A stretch of DNA of 9,074 bases from Prevotella sp. CAG:485 (GCA_000437495.1 FR897857.1:1-9074), one strand, 5' to 3'; positions 1-7,746 are shown, counted from the first letter of the stretch. The notes: generated by a model from the letters alone, not told the origin. Program-made: numbers and translations.

Positions 1-721
1 GCCACGGAATTACGCCGCTGCCCCGGAAATTGGCATAAGTGATAAGCACGCCGAGCATAACTTCATCAAATTTATCTATAAATGGATAAAAGAGACCGCC
101 TTCAGCATTACCATCCCTCATTCTCAGTGTGAGGTTCTGCAGTTTGAAACAGTTATCCTTTTTGAAGGCTGGAACTTGCTCATTAGCAGTCGGAGAAGAA
201 AAACATGCCAAACAATTTGACCCTTTTGAGTCAATTTCATAGTAAGTGAATATTGCTCCATTATATTCATAATTTCTGCTAAACTCAATAATTGCCACTT
301 TCTCTTCTTCGTCTTCTTTTTCTTCCGGGCCAATTATGGAAAAGTCCGCAATCGTATAGACTCTTATCACCTGAGTGATTGCATACTCTCCGGGTTCGAG
401 AATAATTTTTATAGGATTGGCAATAAACTTGCCGTCACGTTGGAAATTCTTAATATCATTTTTCCATACTGCAATCGCATCGAAAATAAAATCAGGTAGT
501 GGGTTAGGTAGAATCTTCGCGTCAACTTTATAACATTCCAAACATAAAAGAAGATTTTCTAATGTCTTATATCCTATTTTACTATATACTATATTTTCAT
601 TTTCATCCTTCCTTACTATGTTAACTGGCTCTGCTTTATTGTCAGGTGCGACATGAATGAAAATTTCAGGAATAGTTGAGTTTGTTGTCTGGCTCATATT
701 TTTGAAACTTTTGTTTAACAT
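1..721 (-). CDS. hypothetical protein, partial (C-terminus beyond left edge)
   Basis: Reading the minus strand from an ATG at 721 gives about 240 codons without a stop up to the window edge. An in-frame TAG lies upstream near 786-788. A second in-frame ATG at 697 is an alternative start. I do not recognise the family. There is no signal peptide or membrane segment, so a cytoplasmic or non-classically exported protein is likely. The middle has a pattern of the type ILEPGEYAI, then DFSIIGPEE, then LQNLTLRMRDG and FRGSG. This resembles the turns at the start of a right-handed parallel beta-helix (pectin-lyase-like fold), but that is only an inference from pattern. An acidic stretch (EEKEDEEEK) sits near residue 130, and there are paired cysteines (CLEC near residue 60, CLAC near residue 165). 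The gene is AT-rich like its divergent neighbour at 883-2499 and unlike the thiamine genes. That it is a real coding region is fairly sure; its function is unknown. Confidence 0.72.
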   Translation of the reverse strand, partial: MLNKSFKNMSQTTNSTIPEIFIHVAPDNKAEPVNIVRKDENENIVYSKIGYKTLENLLLCLECYKVDAKILPNPLPDFIFDAIAVWKNDIKNFQRDGKFIANPIKIILEPGEYAITQVIRVYTIADFSIIGPEEKEDEEEKVAIIEFSRNYEYNGAIFTYYEIDSKGSNCLACFSSPTANEQVPAFKKDNCFKLQNLTLRMRDGNAEGGLFYPFIDKFDEVMLGVLITYANFRGSGVIPW

Positions 722-882
722 CGCATCATCACTCTTAAAGTTCAGAGAGAGTCTAAACTTTACAAAAAAATTAATAATAATTAACTACTGAGTGATTCAA
801 TGGCTAATTATATTTAAATTTTGGCATTAGGTAATGACTATATGAATATCTATAGCTATTTTTGCTGCAAAACAGAAAAATT
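722..882. other. divergent intergenic region
   Basis: This is a very AT-rich spacer between two divergent genes and should hold both promoters. On the plus strand, TATTTTTG at 857-864 fits the Bacteroidetes -7 consensus TAnnTTTG. No TTTG box lies at the usual distance upstream, and the leader would be only about 15-20 nt. On the minus strand, a T-run followed by GTAAAGTTTA (about 753-770) resembles the thi promoter core but departs from the consensus. Neither is convincing alone. I see no small gene or RNA here. Confidence 0.35.
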
Positions 883-2499
883 ATGGAGAAATATTCAACA
901 AAACAATTACGTATACTTCCATTGAGCCTGATAGCTATTGTTGCTATATTCACATTCGGATTCTTGATAAAAATGTCCTTTGAAATGAGGGCAGAAGAAT
1001 ATTATCAGGATCATCAAGGTAAAATTTACGGTCGCGAATACATTGAAAATGGCATTATTTTTGATGTTCCCAAAACCGGAGACCCGTCAAGAGAAGCTGC
1101 TGTAGTGAAATTCCCCAATCATGCAGTTATCCCATCTTACATTAGTGTTGAGGGTGTAAAATATAAAGTAACCGAAGTCCGCTTTGGAGCTCCACAAACT
1201 TTTTTTGGTGACACTTCAGGATGGGTTACCCTTCCCCCGACTTTAAAAAGGTGCACTCTGGAAGCAGGAACAGCTAGACGTATAAACAAAACAACATATG
1301 CATATACCCTTTATGGAGTTGCAAATGTGAGAATTTCAAATCTGGACTCTTTCCTGAATATGACTTCTTACCAGCAGATGTACCCTCATGCGACAGCTTT
1401 TCCCAAAAATGAGGAATGGCGTCTTTACGTAAATGACACTTTGTTTGAAAACAGAGATATTGTATATCCTGAGGGATCACCTATCGGTACAAATATAAAT
1501 TATATGTACGGAATCAAATATATAGTAATTCCTGCCTCAGATACAGCACGTACCAAAATGATAGATATGAAGGTTGATGCTTATGGCCTGCCAGATAACC
1601 ACGCAAAAGCTTTGAAATTTAAATTAGATTCGGGTTATAATTTGCGCAATTACGGAATAATAGCAGACTCAATATATTTGCCGCGAAATCTTGATACACT
1701 TAAAGGAATAGGTGGTAATGATAAATATATTGCACAATGGCCAGACAATCTTAAGTGTATAAGAACTACTGTTGGTCTAAGATCAAATGCAGGTATAAAT
1801 AGAATCTTTCTGAGTGATATACCTCAAAGCGTAATTGACATTTTTGGGTACTTTTCTACAAATGAAACTTTGACAATTCCACCCAGAATACAAGTTATAG
1901 GGGGCTATTTTGACTTTGATGGAGAGGAAGAAAATGACCAATATATAAAAATTGAGGATAGTGACGATACTTTGATTGTAATGGGTATTGATATCACAAA
2001 ACACAATCCTTATAAGAATCCCCAATTTTACATTGGTAGAAATATACGTTACACCATGGATGAATATCGGATAAAACCTATTAATAAGATGAACGATAAA
2101 ACGGCCACTATAATCATCGGGCCTAAGGTGACTGAGATGAATGACCGCTTTGAAGTCGACCTTAATGGTAATAAGCCCAAGTATATTGTTTGTAAAGGTC
2201 TGACACCTCCCAACTTCAAAGTTACTCTGCCCGAGATATGGAACTGGAAGTTTGAGACCATTCTGATAGTCCCTGAGGCTGCAGAAGCGGCCTATCGCGC
2301 TCATCCCGTCTGGAAGTATTTCTACACAATACTGACAGACAATGTGGACTCCATCAACGTGGAAAAGGAAATCAAAACAGAACAGTGGTATTCGCTCGAC
2401 GGTCAACTGCTGAACCGACCCGAGCCGGCGAAAATCAATGTCCGCTTTGTCAAATACACGGATGGAACCGTAGAACGACAAAAAATTGCCGTGCCATAG
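883..2499 (+). CDS. BspA-like (LRR_5-type) exported protein
   Basis: The 538-residue product starts with a basic stretch and a hydrophobic segment (about residues 11-29), a signal peptide or signal anchor. There is no lipobox cysteine. After it comes the entry typical of Bacteroidales BspA-like proteins: IPSYISVEGVKYKVTEV at 83-99. Degenerate LRR_5-like units follow, such as LPPTLKRC (117-124), LPRNLDTLKGIG (267-278), DIPQSVIDIFGYF (312-324), TIPPRIQVIGGYF (331-343) and GPKVTEMNDRF (413-423). The usual C-terminal cap is present: a TPP turn (441-443), then VPEAAEAAYRAHPVWKYF (463-480). A terminal module begins YSLDG at 503 and ends in a DGTVERQKIAVP strand. Members are generally cell-surface or secreted proteins thought to bind host or matrix ligands; the ligand here cannot be told. 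The first ATG, at 883, is chosen over an in-frame TTG at 862. Hand counts give about 30% GC for sampled 60-base lines up to 2100 and about 50% or more afterwards. Confidence 0.8.
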   Translation: MEKYSTKQLRILPLSLIAIVAIFTFGFLIKMSFEMRAEEYYQDHQGKIYGREYIENGIIFDVPKTGDPSREAAVVKFPNHAVIPSYISVEGVKYKVTEVRFGAPQTFFGDTSGWVTLPPTLKRCTLEAGTARRINKTTYAYTLYGVANVRISNLDSFLNMTSYQQMYPHATAFPKNEEWRLYVNDTLFENRDIVYPEGSPIGTNINYMYGIKYIVIPASDTARTKMIDMKVDAYGLPDNHAKALKFKLDSGYNLRNYGIIADSIYLPRNLDTLKGIGGNDKYIAQWPDNLKCIRTTVGLRSNAGINRIFLSDIPQSVIDIFGYFSTNETLTIPPRIQVIGGYFDFDGEEENDQYIKIEDSDDTLIVMGIDITKHNPYKNPQFYIGRNIRYTMDEYRIKPINKMNDKTATIIIGPKVTEMNDRFEVDLNGNKPKYIVCKGLTPPNFKVTLPEIWNWKFETILIVPEAAEAAYRAHPVWKYFYTILTDNVDSINVEKEIKTEQWYSLDGQLLNRPEPAKINVRFVKYTDGTVERQKIAVP

Positions 2500-2606
2500 T
2501 CGATAAGACAACAATAAAACCGATTTCATATTTGCCTCGATGCCTCACCTCTTTTTTGAATCCACCGAAACAAGCAACTTATAGGGCTTTTGAGGTTAAT
2601 GCGATC

Positions 2607-2632
2607 TTTATAGTGGAGATATACACTATAAA
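2607..2632. repeat. perfect inverted repeat, 9-bp arms
   Basis: TTTATAGTG (2607-2615) and CACTATAAA (2624-2632) are exact reverse complements around an 8-base loop. The hairpin is AT-rich and no T-run follows it on either strand, so it is not a standard intrinsic terminator. It lies about 107 bases after the stop of the BspA-like gene. It could aid 3'-end formation, act as a protein-binding palindrome, or be incidental. Confidence 0.45.
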
Positions 2633-2775
2633 ATGCATCAGATGAAACAAATAATTTTCAGTCTGCAACAATTTTAGCGAAATATTTCATTTTTTCAACA
2701 ACGCTGAGTAAACCCCTAAGAAAGCATATAATAACACCTGTTTTAAATATCATAAGACTTGTTTTAACAAAATCA

Positions 2776-2820
2776 GGAGGGCGCGTCTTCAAGGTCTAAA
2801 CCTCTCAGACAGCCCCCTCC
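2776..2820 (-). terminator. likely terminator of the thi operon
   Basis: On the minus strand, 41 bases after the thiH stop, GGAGGG pairs with CCCTCC (outer arms 2815-2820 and 2776-2781). After a small internal loop, GC and GTCT pair with GC and AGAC, and an inner AGGT/ACCT pair can close the top. The sequence leaving the hairpin is TGATTTTGTT, only moderately T-rich. It is well placed as an intrinsic terminator for the seven-gene operon and could also work on the opposite strand. Confidence 0.6.
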
Positions 2821-2861
2821 TCAATATCAGTTTTCAGCTCTTATTTCAGCTGATTCAACCT

Positions 2862-4028
2862 TCAGTCAAAAATTGCATCCCAGTCTTTCCACACCGGTTC
2901 CAGTCCGTGGCGCCGAATAGCTTCCACTACTTCGGCAGGTGTGCGCGAATCCGACACCTCGAATTGTTCGAGAGCCTGTGGCGAGACGCGGTATCCGCCG
3001 GGTTCGGTCTGCGAGCCGGCACTCATTGACGTTACGCCAAGAGGAGCCATATTGTCGCGCAGAGCTGCCGTCTCACGCGTTGACCATGAAATGTCAATAT
3101 CGTTGTCAAAGATACGGAAGGCGAAGGTAAGTTGTGCCAATTCACGTTCGGTCATAATCACGTTGGGCTGATAGCCGCTTTCGCTCGGTCTCATCCTGGG
3201 GAAATTCACCGCATAACGTGTACGCCAGTAACGCTTTTGCAGATAGCGCAGATGGCGCGCAAGCATTGTGAGGTCTGTCCGCCAGTCTTCAAGACCTATC
3301 AGCACACCCATGCCTATTTTATGCACTCCGGCCTGACCCATTCTGTCGAAACCGTTCAGGCGCCAGGCATAATGACTCTTCATGCCACGGGGATGATATT
3401 TCTTGTACGCTTCGCGGTGATAGGTCTCCTGAAAACATACAACACCGTTGAGCCCGGCTCCCACAAGTTGCTTGTACTGTTCCATTTTCAGCGGCTGAAC
3501 CTCAATGGTCAGATTATGGAACATCGGTCGGGCCACTTTCAGCACCTTTTCCAGATAGTCAACACCGCAGAGCGACGGATATTCACCGCTCACAATGAGC
3601 AGATTCTGAAACGGTCCCAGTTCCTTGATGGCTTCGCACTCCTGGCGAACCTGGTCAAGAGTGAGAGTGGTGCGGGCAAACTTGTTGTCGTGATTGAAGC
3701 CGCAATAAACGCATTTATTGGTGCAGGCGTTCGACACGTACATGGGTATGTACATGCTCATAGTCAGTCCGAAACGGCGTCTGGTGATAGCCTGACTCAT
3801 TTGGGCCATTTCCTCAAGCAGAGGCGCTGCTGCCGGTGATATGAGAATGGCAAATTCATCAGGATTGAGGGTAGCTCCCGCCTTTGCCCTGGCAAGAACA
3901 CGGCGTGCGTCAGCCGGAGTGGCAGATGCTATTGCCTCAGTTGTTCCCTCCCAGCTATACTGGTCTATGACATCTGCGAAACCATGTCCGAACGGATTCA
4001 CGCTCTCGCTTTTTATTTCTTCTGACAT
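2862..4028 (-). CDS. thiH: 2-iminoacetate (dehydroglycine) synthase ThiH
   Basis: ThiH is a radical-SAM tyrosine lyase. It cleaves tyrosine to p-cresol and dehydroglycine, the glycine-derived precursor of the thiazole ring, and works with ThiG in the cytoplasm. The 388-residue product has the radical-SAM cluster motif CTNKCVYC, with cysteines at 102, 106 and 109, about where ThiH proteins carry it. After it come typical ThiH segments (GEYPSLCGVDYL; EVQPL; FQETYHREAYKKYHP; an IGMGVLIGLEDWRTD stretch; NFPRMRPS). The ATG at 4028 is chosen over an upstream in-frame GTG at 4079, because the extra residues are basic, unrelated to the family and lie deep in thiC. The start overlaps the thiC 3' end by 16 bases, which suggests translational coupling. 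It is the last gene of the operon; a hairpin terminator follows. Identification is firm. Confidence 0.95.
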   Translation of the reverse strand: MSEEIKSESVNPFGHGFADVIDQYSWEGTTEAIASATPADARRVLARAKAGATLNPDEFAILISPAAAPLLEEMAQMSQAITRRRFGLTMSMYIPMYVSNACTNKCVYCGFNHDNKFARTTLTLDQVRQECEAIKELGPFQNLLIVSGEYPSLCGVDYLEKVLKVARPMFHNLTIEVQPLKMEQYKQLVGAGLNGVVCFQETYHREAYKKYHPRGMKSHYAWRLNGFDRMGQAGVHKIGMGVLIGLEDWRTDLTMLARHLRYLQKRYWRTRYAVNFPRMRPSESGYQPNVIMTERELAQLTFAFRIFDNDIDISWSTRETAALRDNMAPLGVTSMSAGSQTEPGGYRVSPQALEQFEVSDSRTPAEVVEAIRRHGLEPVWKDWDAIFD

Positions 4029-5728
4029 TCTTCTTCTATGTTTTGACTGATTCGCATGGCGCAGAAATTCGGGCCGCACATTGTGCAGAAACGGTCATCG
4101 GTGTCATTGCTGCCCACACGTCCGGCCAGATAATACTCTTTGACGCGGGCAGGGTCGAAGCTCAGGTTAAACTGATCCTTCCAGCGGAATTCATAACGTG
4201 CCTTCGACAGGGCATCATCGCGCACATTGGCGCCCGGGAAGCCTTTGCACAAGTCGGCGGCATGAGCAGCTATTTTATAGGCTATTACGCCTTCGCGCAC
4301 ATCTGCCAAAGTTGGCAATGCCAGATGCTCCTTCGGTGTAACATAACACAGCATGGCAGTGCCTAACGAACCGATGTTGGCCGCTCCTATGGCAGATGTT
4401 ATATGGTCGTAACCCGGAGCGACATCGGTGGTGAGCGGACCAAGCGTATAGAAAGGCGCATCCTTGCAGGCTTTCTTCTGCCGGTCCATGTTCTCCTGTA
4501 TCTTGTTCATGGGCACGTGTCCCGGACCTTCTATGATGACCTGCACGTCATGCTCCCAGGCACGTTGACACAGCTCGCCAAGCGTGTCGAGTTCCAGGAA
4601 CTGAGCGGCGTCATTGGCGTCATGAGTACTGCCCGGACGCATACCGTCGCCAAGCGAAATAGCCACATCATATTTATTGAGAATCTCGCATATCTCGTCG
4701 AAATTCTCATACAGGAAGCTCTCCCGGTCATGAATAGCACACCATTGCATCATGATGCTGCCGCCGCGGCTCACACAGCCGGTAAGTCGCTTGGCCACCA
4801 ACGGCGCATGCTCTCTCAGCACACCGGCATGAATGGTGAAATAATCCACACCCTGCTGGCACTGCTCAATAAGAGTGTCGCGATATATCTCCCAGGTCAG
4901 GTCTTTCACTGAGCCATGAACCTTTTCCAGAGCCTGATAGATAGGCACTGTGCCCATCGGCACCGGGCAATTTCTGATTATCCATTCACGGGTCTCATGA
5001 ATGTTGTCGCCTGTGGAGAGGTCCATGAGCGTGTCGCCGCCCCAGTAGCAGCTCCACACAGCCTTCTGCACTTCCTCTTCTATGCCTGACGAAAGGGCCG
5101 AATTGCCGATGTTGGTATTGATTTTCACCGAGAAGCCACTGCCTATAATCATCGGCTCAGCCTCCGGGTGGTTGATGTTGGCGGCAATGATTGCTCTGCC
5201 GGCGGCTATCTCGTCGCGAACAAATTCCGGGGTGATATGACTTTCGATGCCGCGGACCTCATTATCGAGATTCTCGCGTATGGCCGCATATTCCATTTCC
5301 GGGGTGATGATACCCTTGCGTGCATAATGCAGCTGAGTAACACGTTTACCCTCTTTGGCACGCCGAGGCAGATGATGTATCGGGAAGCGTATGGCGTCAA
5401 GCTTTTTGTCGTGCAGACGCTCCAGGCCATAACGGCTTGTAATTTCGGGCAAAACTTCTGTGTCGTTGCGTTCTTCCACCCATGCGGTGCGCTCACGCGG
5501 CAGACCCTTGTTGATGTCGTAGTGATAGTTCGGGTCGGTGTAGAGGCCGGAGGTGTCGTATAACACTATATCCTCATTGGGATATTCCACACGCTTACCC
5601 TCTTCTATCTTCACCGTCGGGTACTGTTTCACCTTGCGCATCGCCACCTTGATGGGATGCAGCTTGCCGGCAACATATATCTTCTCTGAATTGGGATATG
5701 CGCTTACGTCTATGTTCGAGATTTTCAT
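4013..5728 (-). CDS. thiC: phosphomethylpyrimidine synthase ThiC
   Basis: ThiC is the non-canonical radical-SAM enzyme that rearranges aminoimidazole ribotide (AIR) to HMP phosphate, the pyrimidine half of thiamine. The 571-residue protein is typical in length for bacterial ThiC. Visible hallmarks include RFPIHHLPRRAKEGKRVTQL near the N-terminal third, the NTNIGNS segment, DLSTGDNIHETREWI, FTIHAGV, SLGDGMRPGS, EGPGHVPMN and the late APGYDHI(T)SAIGAA segment. The C-terminal iron-sulfur motif C-x2-C-x4-C is intact (Cys548, Cys551, Cys556, in FCTMCGPNFC). The ATG at 5728 lies 15 bases after the thiG stop, and the 3' end overlaps thiH. It produces the substrate of ThiD, encoded first in the same operon. 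Identification is firm. Confidence 0.97.
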   Translation of the reverse strand: MKISNIDVSAYPNSEKIYVAGKLHPIKVAMRKVKQYPTVKIEEGKRVEYPNEDIVLYDTSGLYTDPNYHYDINKGLPRERTAWVEERNDTEVLPEITSRYGLERLHDKKLDAIRFPIHHLPRRAKEGKRVTQLHYARKGIITPEMEYAAIRENLDNEVRGIESHITPEFVRDEIAAGRAIIAANINHPEAEPMIIGSGFSVKINTNIGNSALSSGIEEEVQKAVWSCYWGGDTLMDLSTGDNIHETREWIIRNCPVPMGTVPIYQALEKVHGSVKDLTWEIYRDTLIEQCQQGVDYFTIHAGVLREHAPLVAKRLTGCVSRGGSIMMQWCAIHDRESFLYENFDEICEILNKYDVAISLGDGMRPGSTHDANDAAQFLELDTLGELCQRAWEHDVQVIIEGPGHVPMNKIQENMDRQKKACKDAPFYTLGPLTTDVAPGYDHITSAIGAANIGSLGTAMLCYVTPKEHLALPTLADVREGVIAYKIAAHAADLCKGFPGANVRDDALSKARYEFRWKDQFNLSFDPARVKEYYLAGRVGSNDTDDRFCTMCGPNFCAMRISQNIEEECQKK

Positions 5729-5743
5729 GTTTTGCGTATTATT

Positions 5744-6508
5744 TTATCCAAGGAACGATGTAAGAGGAGAAGTGGCCTGAGCGTTCGAAGCCTTTGCGCC
5801 GAGACCGGCCAGATAAGCCATTCTTCCGGCTTCCGTAGCCATTTTGAAAGCCTTGGCCATCTCCACCGGGTCTCCGGCCGATGCTATTGCCGTATTGACG
5901 AGTACGGCGTCGGCACCCATCTCCATAGCTTCTGCAGCATGCGAGGGAGCACCCAATCCGGCATCAACCACCACAGGCACCTGAGCCTGCTCAATGATTA
6001 TCTCCAGCAGCCGGCGCGTAACCAAGCCGAGGTTCGTTCCGATAGGTGCTGCCAAAGGCATAACGGCGGCAGCTCCAACCTCTTCCAGACGTTTGCACAG
6101 CACAGGGTCAGCCTGCACGTAAGGAAGCACTATAAAGCCGTCGGCTGCCAGGCGCTCTGTGGCTTTCAGGGTCTCTATGGGGTCCGGCATCAGGTATTTC
6201 GGGTCCGGATGTATTTCGAGCTTGATGAAGGGTGTATGGAAGATTTCCCTGCTCATCTGTGCGGCGAGAATGGCTTCGTCAGCCGTGCGGACACCACTGG
6301 TGTTGGGGAGTAGCTGCACATGTTCTCTGTTGATATGGGTCAGCATATCATCCGTGGCTTCATTGAGCATATTTACACGCTTCATGGCCACCGTTATCAT
6401 TTCTGAGCCGGAAGCTATCACTGCCTGCTGCATAATGTCAGGCGATGAGAACTTGCCCGTTCCCACAAACAAACGCGATTTAAATTCGCGGTTTCCTATT
6501 TTCAACAT
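5744..6508 (-). CDS. thiG: thiazole synthase ThiG
   Basis: ThiG is the TIM-barrel enzyme that condenses 1-deoxy-xylulose 5-phosphate, dehydroglycine from ThiH and sulfur from ThiS thiocarboxylate into the thiazole phosphate. The 254-residue protein matches the family length. The Schiff-base lysine is present as Lys96 in IKLEIHPDPKYL, the numbering of the well-studied Bacillus enzyme. Other family segments are SRLFVGTGK at the start, LLPNTSG (66-72), VLPYVQADPV, AAVMPLAAPIGTNLG and DAGLGAPSHAAEAMEMGADAVLVNTAIA near the end. The ATG at 6508 is the only good start. The gap to thiE upstream is 61 bases and holds a small hairpin; thiC follows after 15 bases. Identification is firm. Confidence 0.97.
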   Translation of the reverse strand: MLKIGNREFKSRLFVGTGKFSSPDIMQQAVIASGSEMITVAMKRVNMLNEATDDMLTHINREHVQLLPNTSGVRTADEAILAAQMSREIFHTPFIKLEIHPDPKYLMPDPIETLKATERLAADGFIVLPYVQADPVLCKRLEEVGAAAVMPLAAPIGTNLGLVTRRLLEIIIEQAQVPVVVDAGLGAPSHAAEAMEMGADAVLVNTAIASAGDPVEMAKAFKMATEAGRMAYLAGLGAKASNAQATSPLTSFLG

Positions 6509-6526
6509 GATGGTTAGGTATATTTC

Positions 6527-6548
6527 ATGGAGTCTCAGGGGGCTCCAT
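6527..6548 (-). repeat. intercistronic hairpin between thiE and thiG
   Basis: On the mRNA-sense (minus) strand, ATGGAG and CTCCAT form a perfect 6-bp stem around a 10-base loop containing a C-run. It sits inside the 61-base thiE-thiG gap, the longest gap in the operon, about 18 bases upstream of the thiG start. No T-run follows, so it is not a terminator. It may affect mRNA processing or thiG translation, or be incidental. Confidence 0.35.
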
Positions 6549-6569
6549 ATCTGTTATTGAATTTTCTTT

Positions 6570-7190
6570 TCAGTCGTGCCCGAGAGCCTTTATGAAGGCC
6601 TCTGTGGCAGCTTTCGGGTCAGCGGCGGCGGCAATGCTGCCTGACACGGCAATGCCATTTACACCGGCTTCCATAAGGGGCTTTACATCTTCAAGACGTA
6701 TACCACCAACGGCTACCACCGGTATGGTGATGTCGGCGTTGCGCATCTTTTCCACTATCTCTTTTATGCCCTCAACGCCCAATACCGGGGCGAGATTCTT
6801 TTTCGTTGTGGTCATTCTGTAAGGGCCTACTCCGAAATAGTCTATATCGAGCGCCGAAACTGCTAAAATATCGGCAAAAGTGTTGGCCGTTACACCTATC
6901 ACGGCCGCCGGACCCAGTTTCATGCGGGCCTGCGAAGCCGGCATATCGTCGTGGCCTAAATGCACACCTCCGACGTCAAGAGTCTTGGCCAGCTCCACAC
7001 GGTCGTTCAGCAACAGAAAGGCCTCATGCTCCAGGCAAAGGGGTTTGATTTCCTCTACCACACGGGTTATCTCTTCGTCTGACGCCTCTTTCATCCTTAC
7101 CTGAATCCAGCGGCATCCTCCGGCGAGCACAGCTTTCACCTGCTCTACAACTGGTAATTCCACGTCTGTGTTGGTTATGTATTGCAACAT
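6570..7190 (-). CDS. thiE: thiamine phosphate synthase ThiE
   Basis: ThiE couples HMP-PP with the thiazole phosphate to give thiamine phosphate and pyrophosphate. The 206-residue TIM-barrel protein has the full set of family motifs: IQVRMKE (29-35), the LLNDR substrate and Mg site (60-64), GVHLGHDDMP (75-84), GVTANT (99-104), FGVGPYRMTTTKKN (119-132) and VAVGGI (159-164), with a SGSI phosphate loop near 173. The ATG at 7190 is chosen because it gives the usual MLQYITN start and a 25-base gap after the tenI-like stop. An upstream in-frame ATG at 7262 would add 24 unrelated residues and overlap the previous gene by 47 bases. This copy, not the diverged one at 7216-7746, is the expected catalytic ThiE. 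Identification is firm. Confidence 0.95.
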   Translation of the reverse strand: MLQYITNTDVELPVVEQVKAVLAGGCRWIQVRMKEASDEEITRVVEEIKPLCLEHEAFLLLNDRVELAKTLDVGGVHLGHDDMPASQARMKLGPAAVIGVTANTFADILAVSALDIDYFGVGPYRMTTTKKNLAPVLGVEGIKEIVEKMRNADITIPVVAVGGIRLEDVKPLMEAGVNGIAVSGSIAAAADPKAATEAFIKALGHD

Positions 7191-7215
7191 GGCTTTATTG
7201 TGTTTTTCGTTCTGT

Positions 7216-7746
7216 TTATTTATACAAAGCTCCGAGCATTGCTGCTCCGGCAAATCCGGCATTTCTCAGTTCATCGAGTTTCTCAAACGTTACTCCTCCT
7301 AACGCTATCAGAGGGGGGAGTGCTGTCTTATCTGCCGCTCTCACCTCTGCAATCAGATTCACCTGCGAATCATATCCCGGTTTGGAAATTGACGGATATA
7401 CGGGCGATAGGGTAACATAATCACACCTTTTGCTCAAACGAGCCTGCTCCATGCTGTGGCAGCTGTGCGAATGACAGACAACTTCATCCGATACTGAGGG
7501 ATTTCTGGAATTTGTCTGGAAACCTGTGCCGTAAGCCAACGCCAGTTCTTCATGGTCGTGAAGGGTTATCCGGGGCCAAAGAGTGGGGGAGAGCCTTTGC
7601 AGCAGCTTATCCACCCGTTGAGCCTCCCACCGAGGCTTCCTGAGATGAACCCGGCTGAAACCTGTTTCCAGCCATCCGGTTATCCTTTCCGCTTCACCTT
7701 CCTCAATATCCGGATGCGTGAATGCTATCAACTGAAAATCAGCCAC
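7216..7746 (-). CDS. TenI/ThiE-like protein (diverged thiamine phosphate synthase family)
   Basis: The 176-residue product belongs to the ThiE/TenI TIM-barrel family but is shorter and diverged. Recognisable segments are FQLIAFTHP at the start, VHLRKP (33-38), LHDHEELA (62-69), SCHS (95-98), DYVTLSPVYPSISKPGY (109-125) and LIALGGV (146-152). Compared with the adjacent true ThiE, LLNDR becomes TLHDH and HLGHDD becomes QTNSRN, so the second Mg-binding aspartate of ThiE is not seen. That argues for a TenI-like role (thiazole tautomerase or an accessory role) rather than normal ThiE catalysis, though a diverged synthase cannot be excluded. There is no ATG near the start. The GTG at 7746 fits the family N-terminus and overlaps the end of thiS by 8 bases; a GTG at 7758 is the alternative (20-base overlap). 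The overlap suggests coupling with ThiS, consistent with thiazole assembly. Confidence 0.82.
   Translation of the reverse strand: MADFQLIAFTHPDIEEGEAERITGWLETGFSRVHLRKPRWEAQRVDKLLQRLSPTLWPRITLHDHEELALAYGTGFQTNSRNPSVSDEVVCHSHSCHSMEQARLSKRCDYVTLSPVYPSISKPGYDSQVNLIAEVRAADKTALPPLIALGGVTFEKLDELRNAGFAGAAMLGALYK

Larger units (their letters stand above)
2500..2861. other. convergent intergenic region
   Basis: This is an AT-rich stretch between the 3' ends of the plus-strand BspA-like gene and the minus-strand thiH. It contains a perfect AT-rich inverted repeat (2607-2632) and a GC-rich hairpin near thiH (2776-2820), both listed separately. I found no believable gene in it. The open frames present lack a recognisable start context and have compositions expected of noncoding DNA. 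Confidence 0.6.

Noticed and set aside
124..333. Short lysine-rich minus-strand frame
   Set aside because: It lies in another frame of the longer minus-strand gene 1-721. Its KKKKTKKRK start is the frame-shifted reading of that gene's acidic GAA/GAG run.
1783..2529. Open minus-strand frame of 248 codons opposite the BspA-like gene
   Set aside because: It is antisense to a gene with a clear signal segment and family motifs, its protein matches no recognisable pattern, and it is explained as a shadow of AT-rich codon use.
3132..3839. Open plus-strand frame of 235 codons inside thiH
   Set aside because: It is antisense to a radical-SAM gene with intact motifs, and its composition is that of a reverse-strand shadow.
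5732..6313. Open plus-strand frame of 193 codons opposite thiG
   Set aside because: ThiG on the other strand is complete, with its catalytic lysine. The plus frame shows no family feature.
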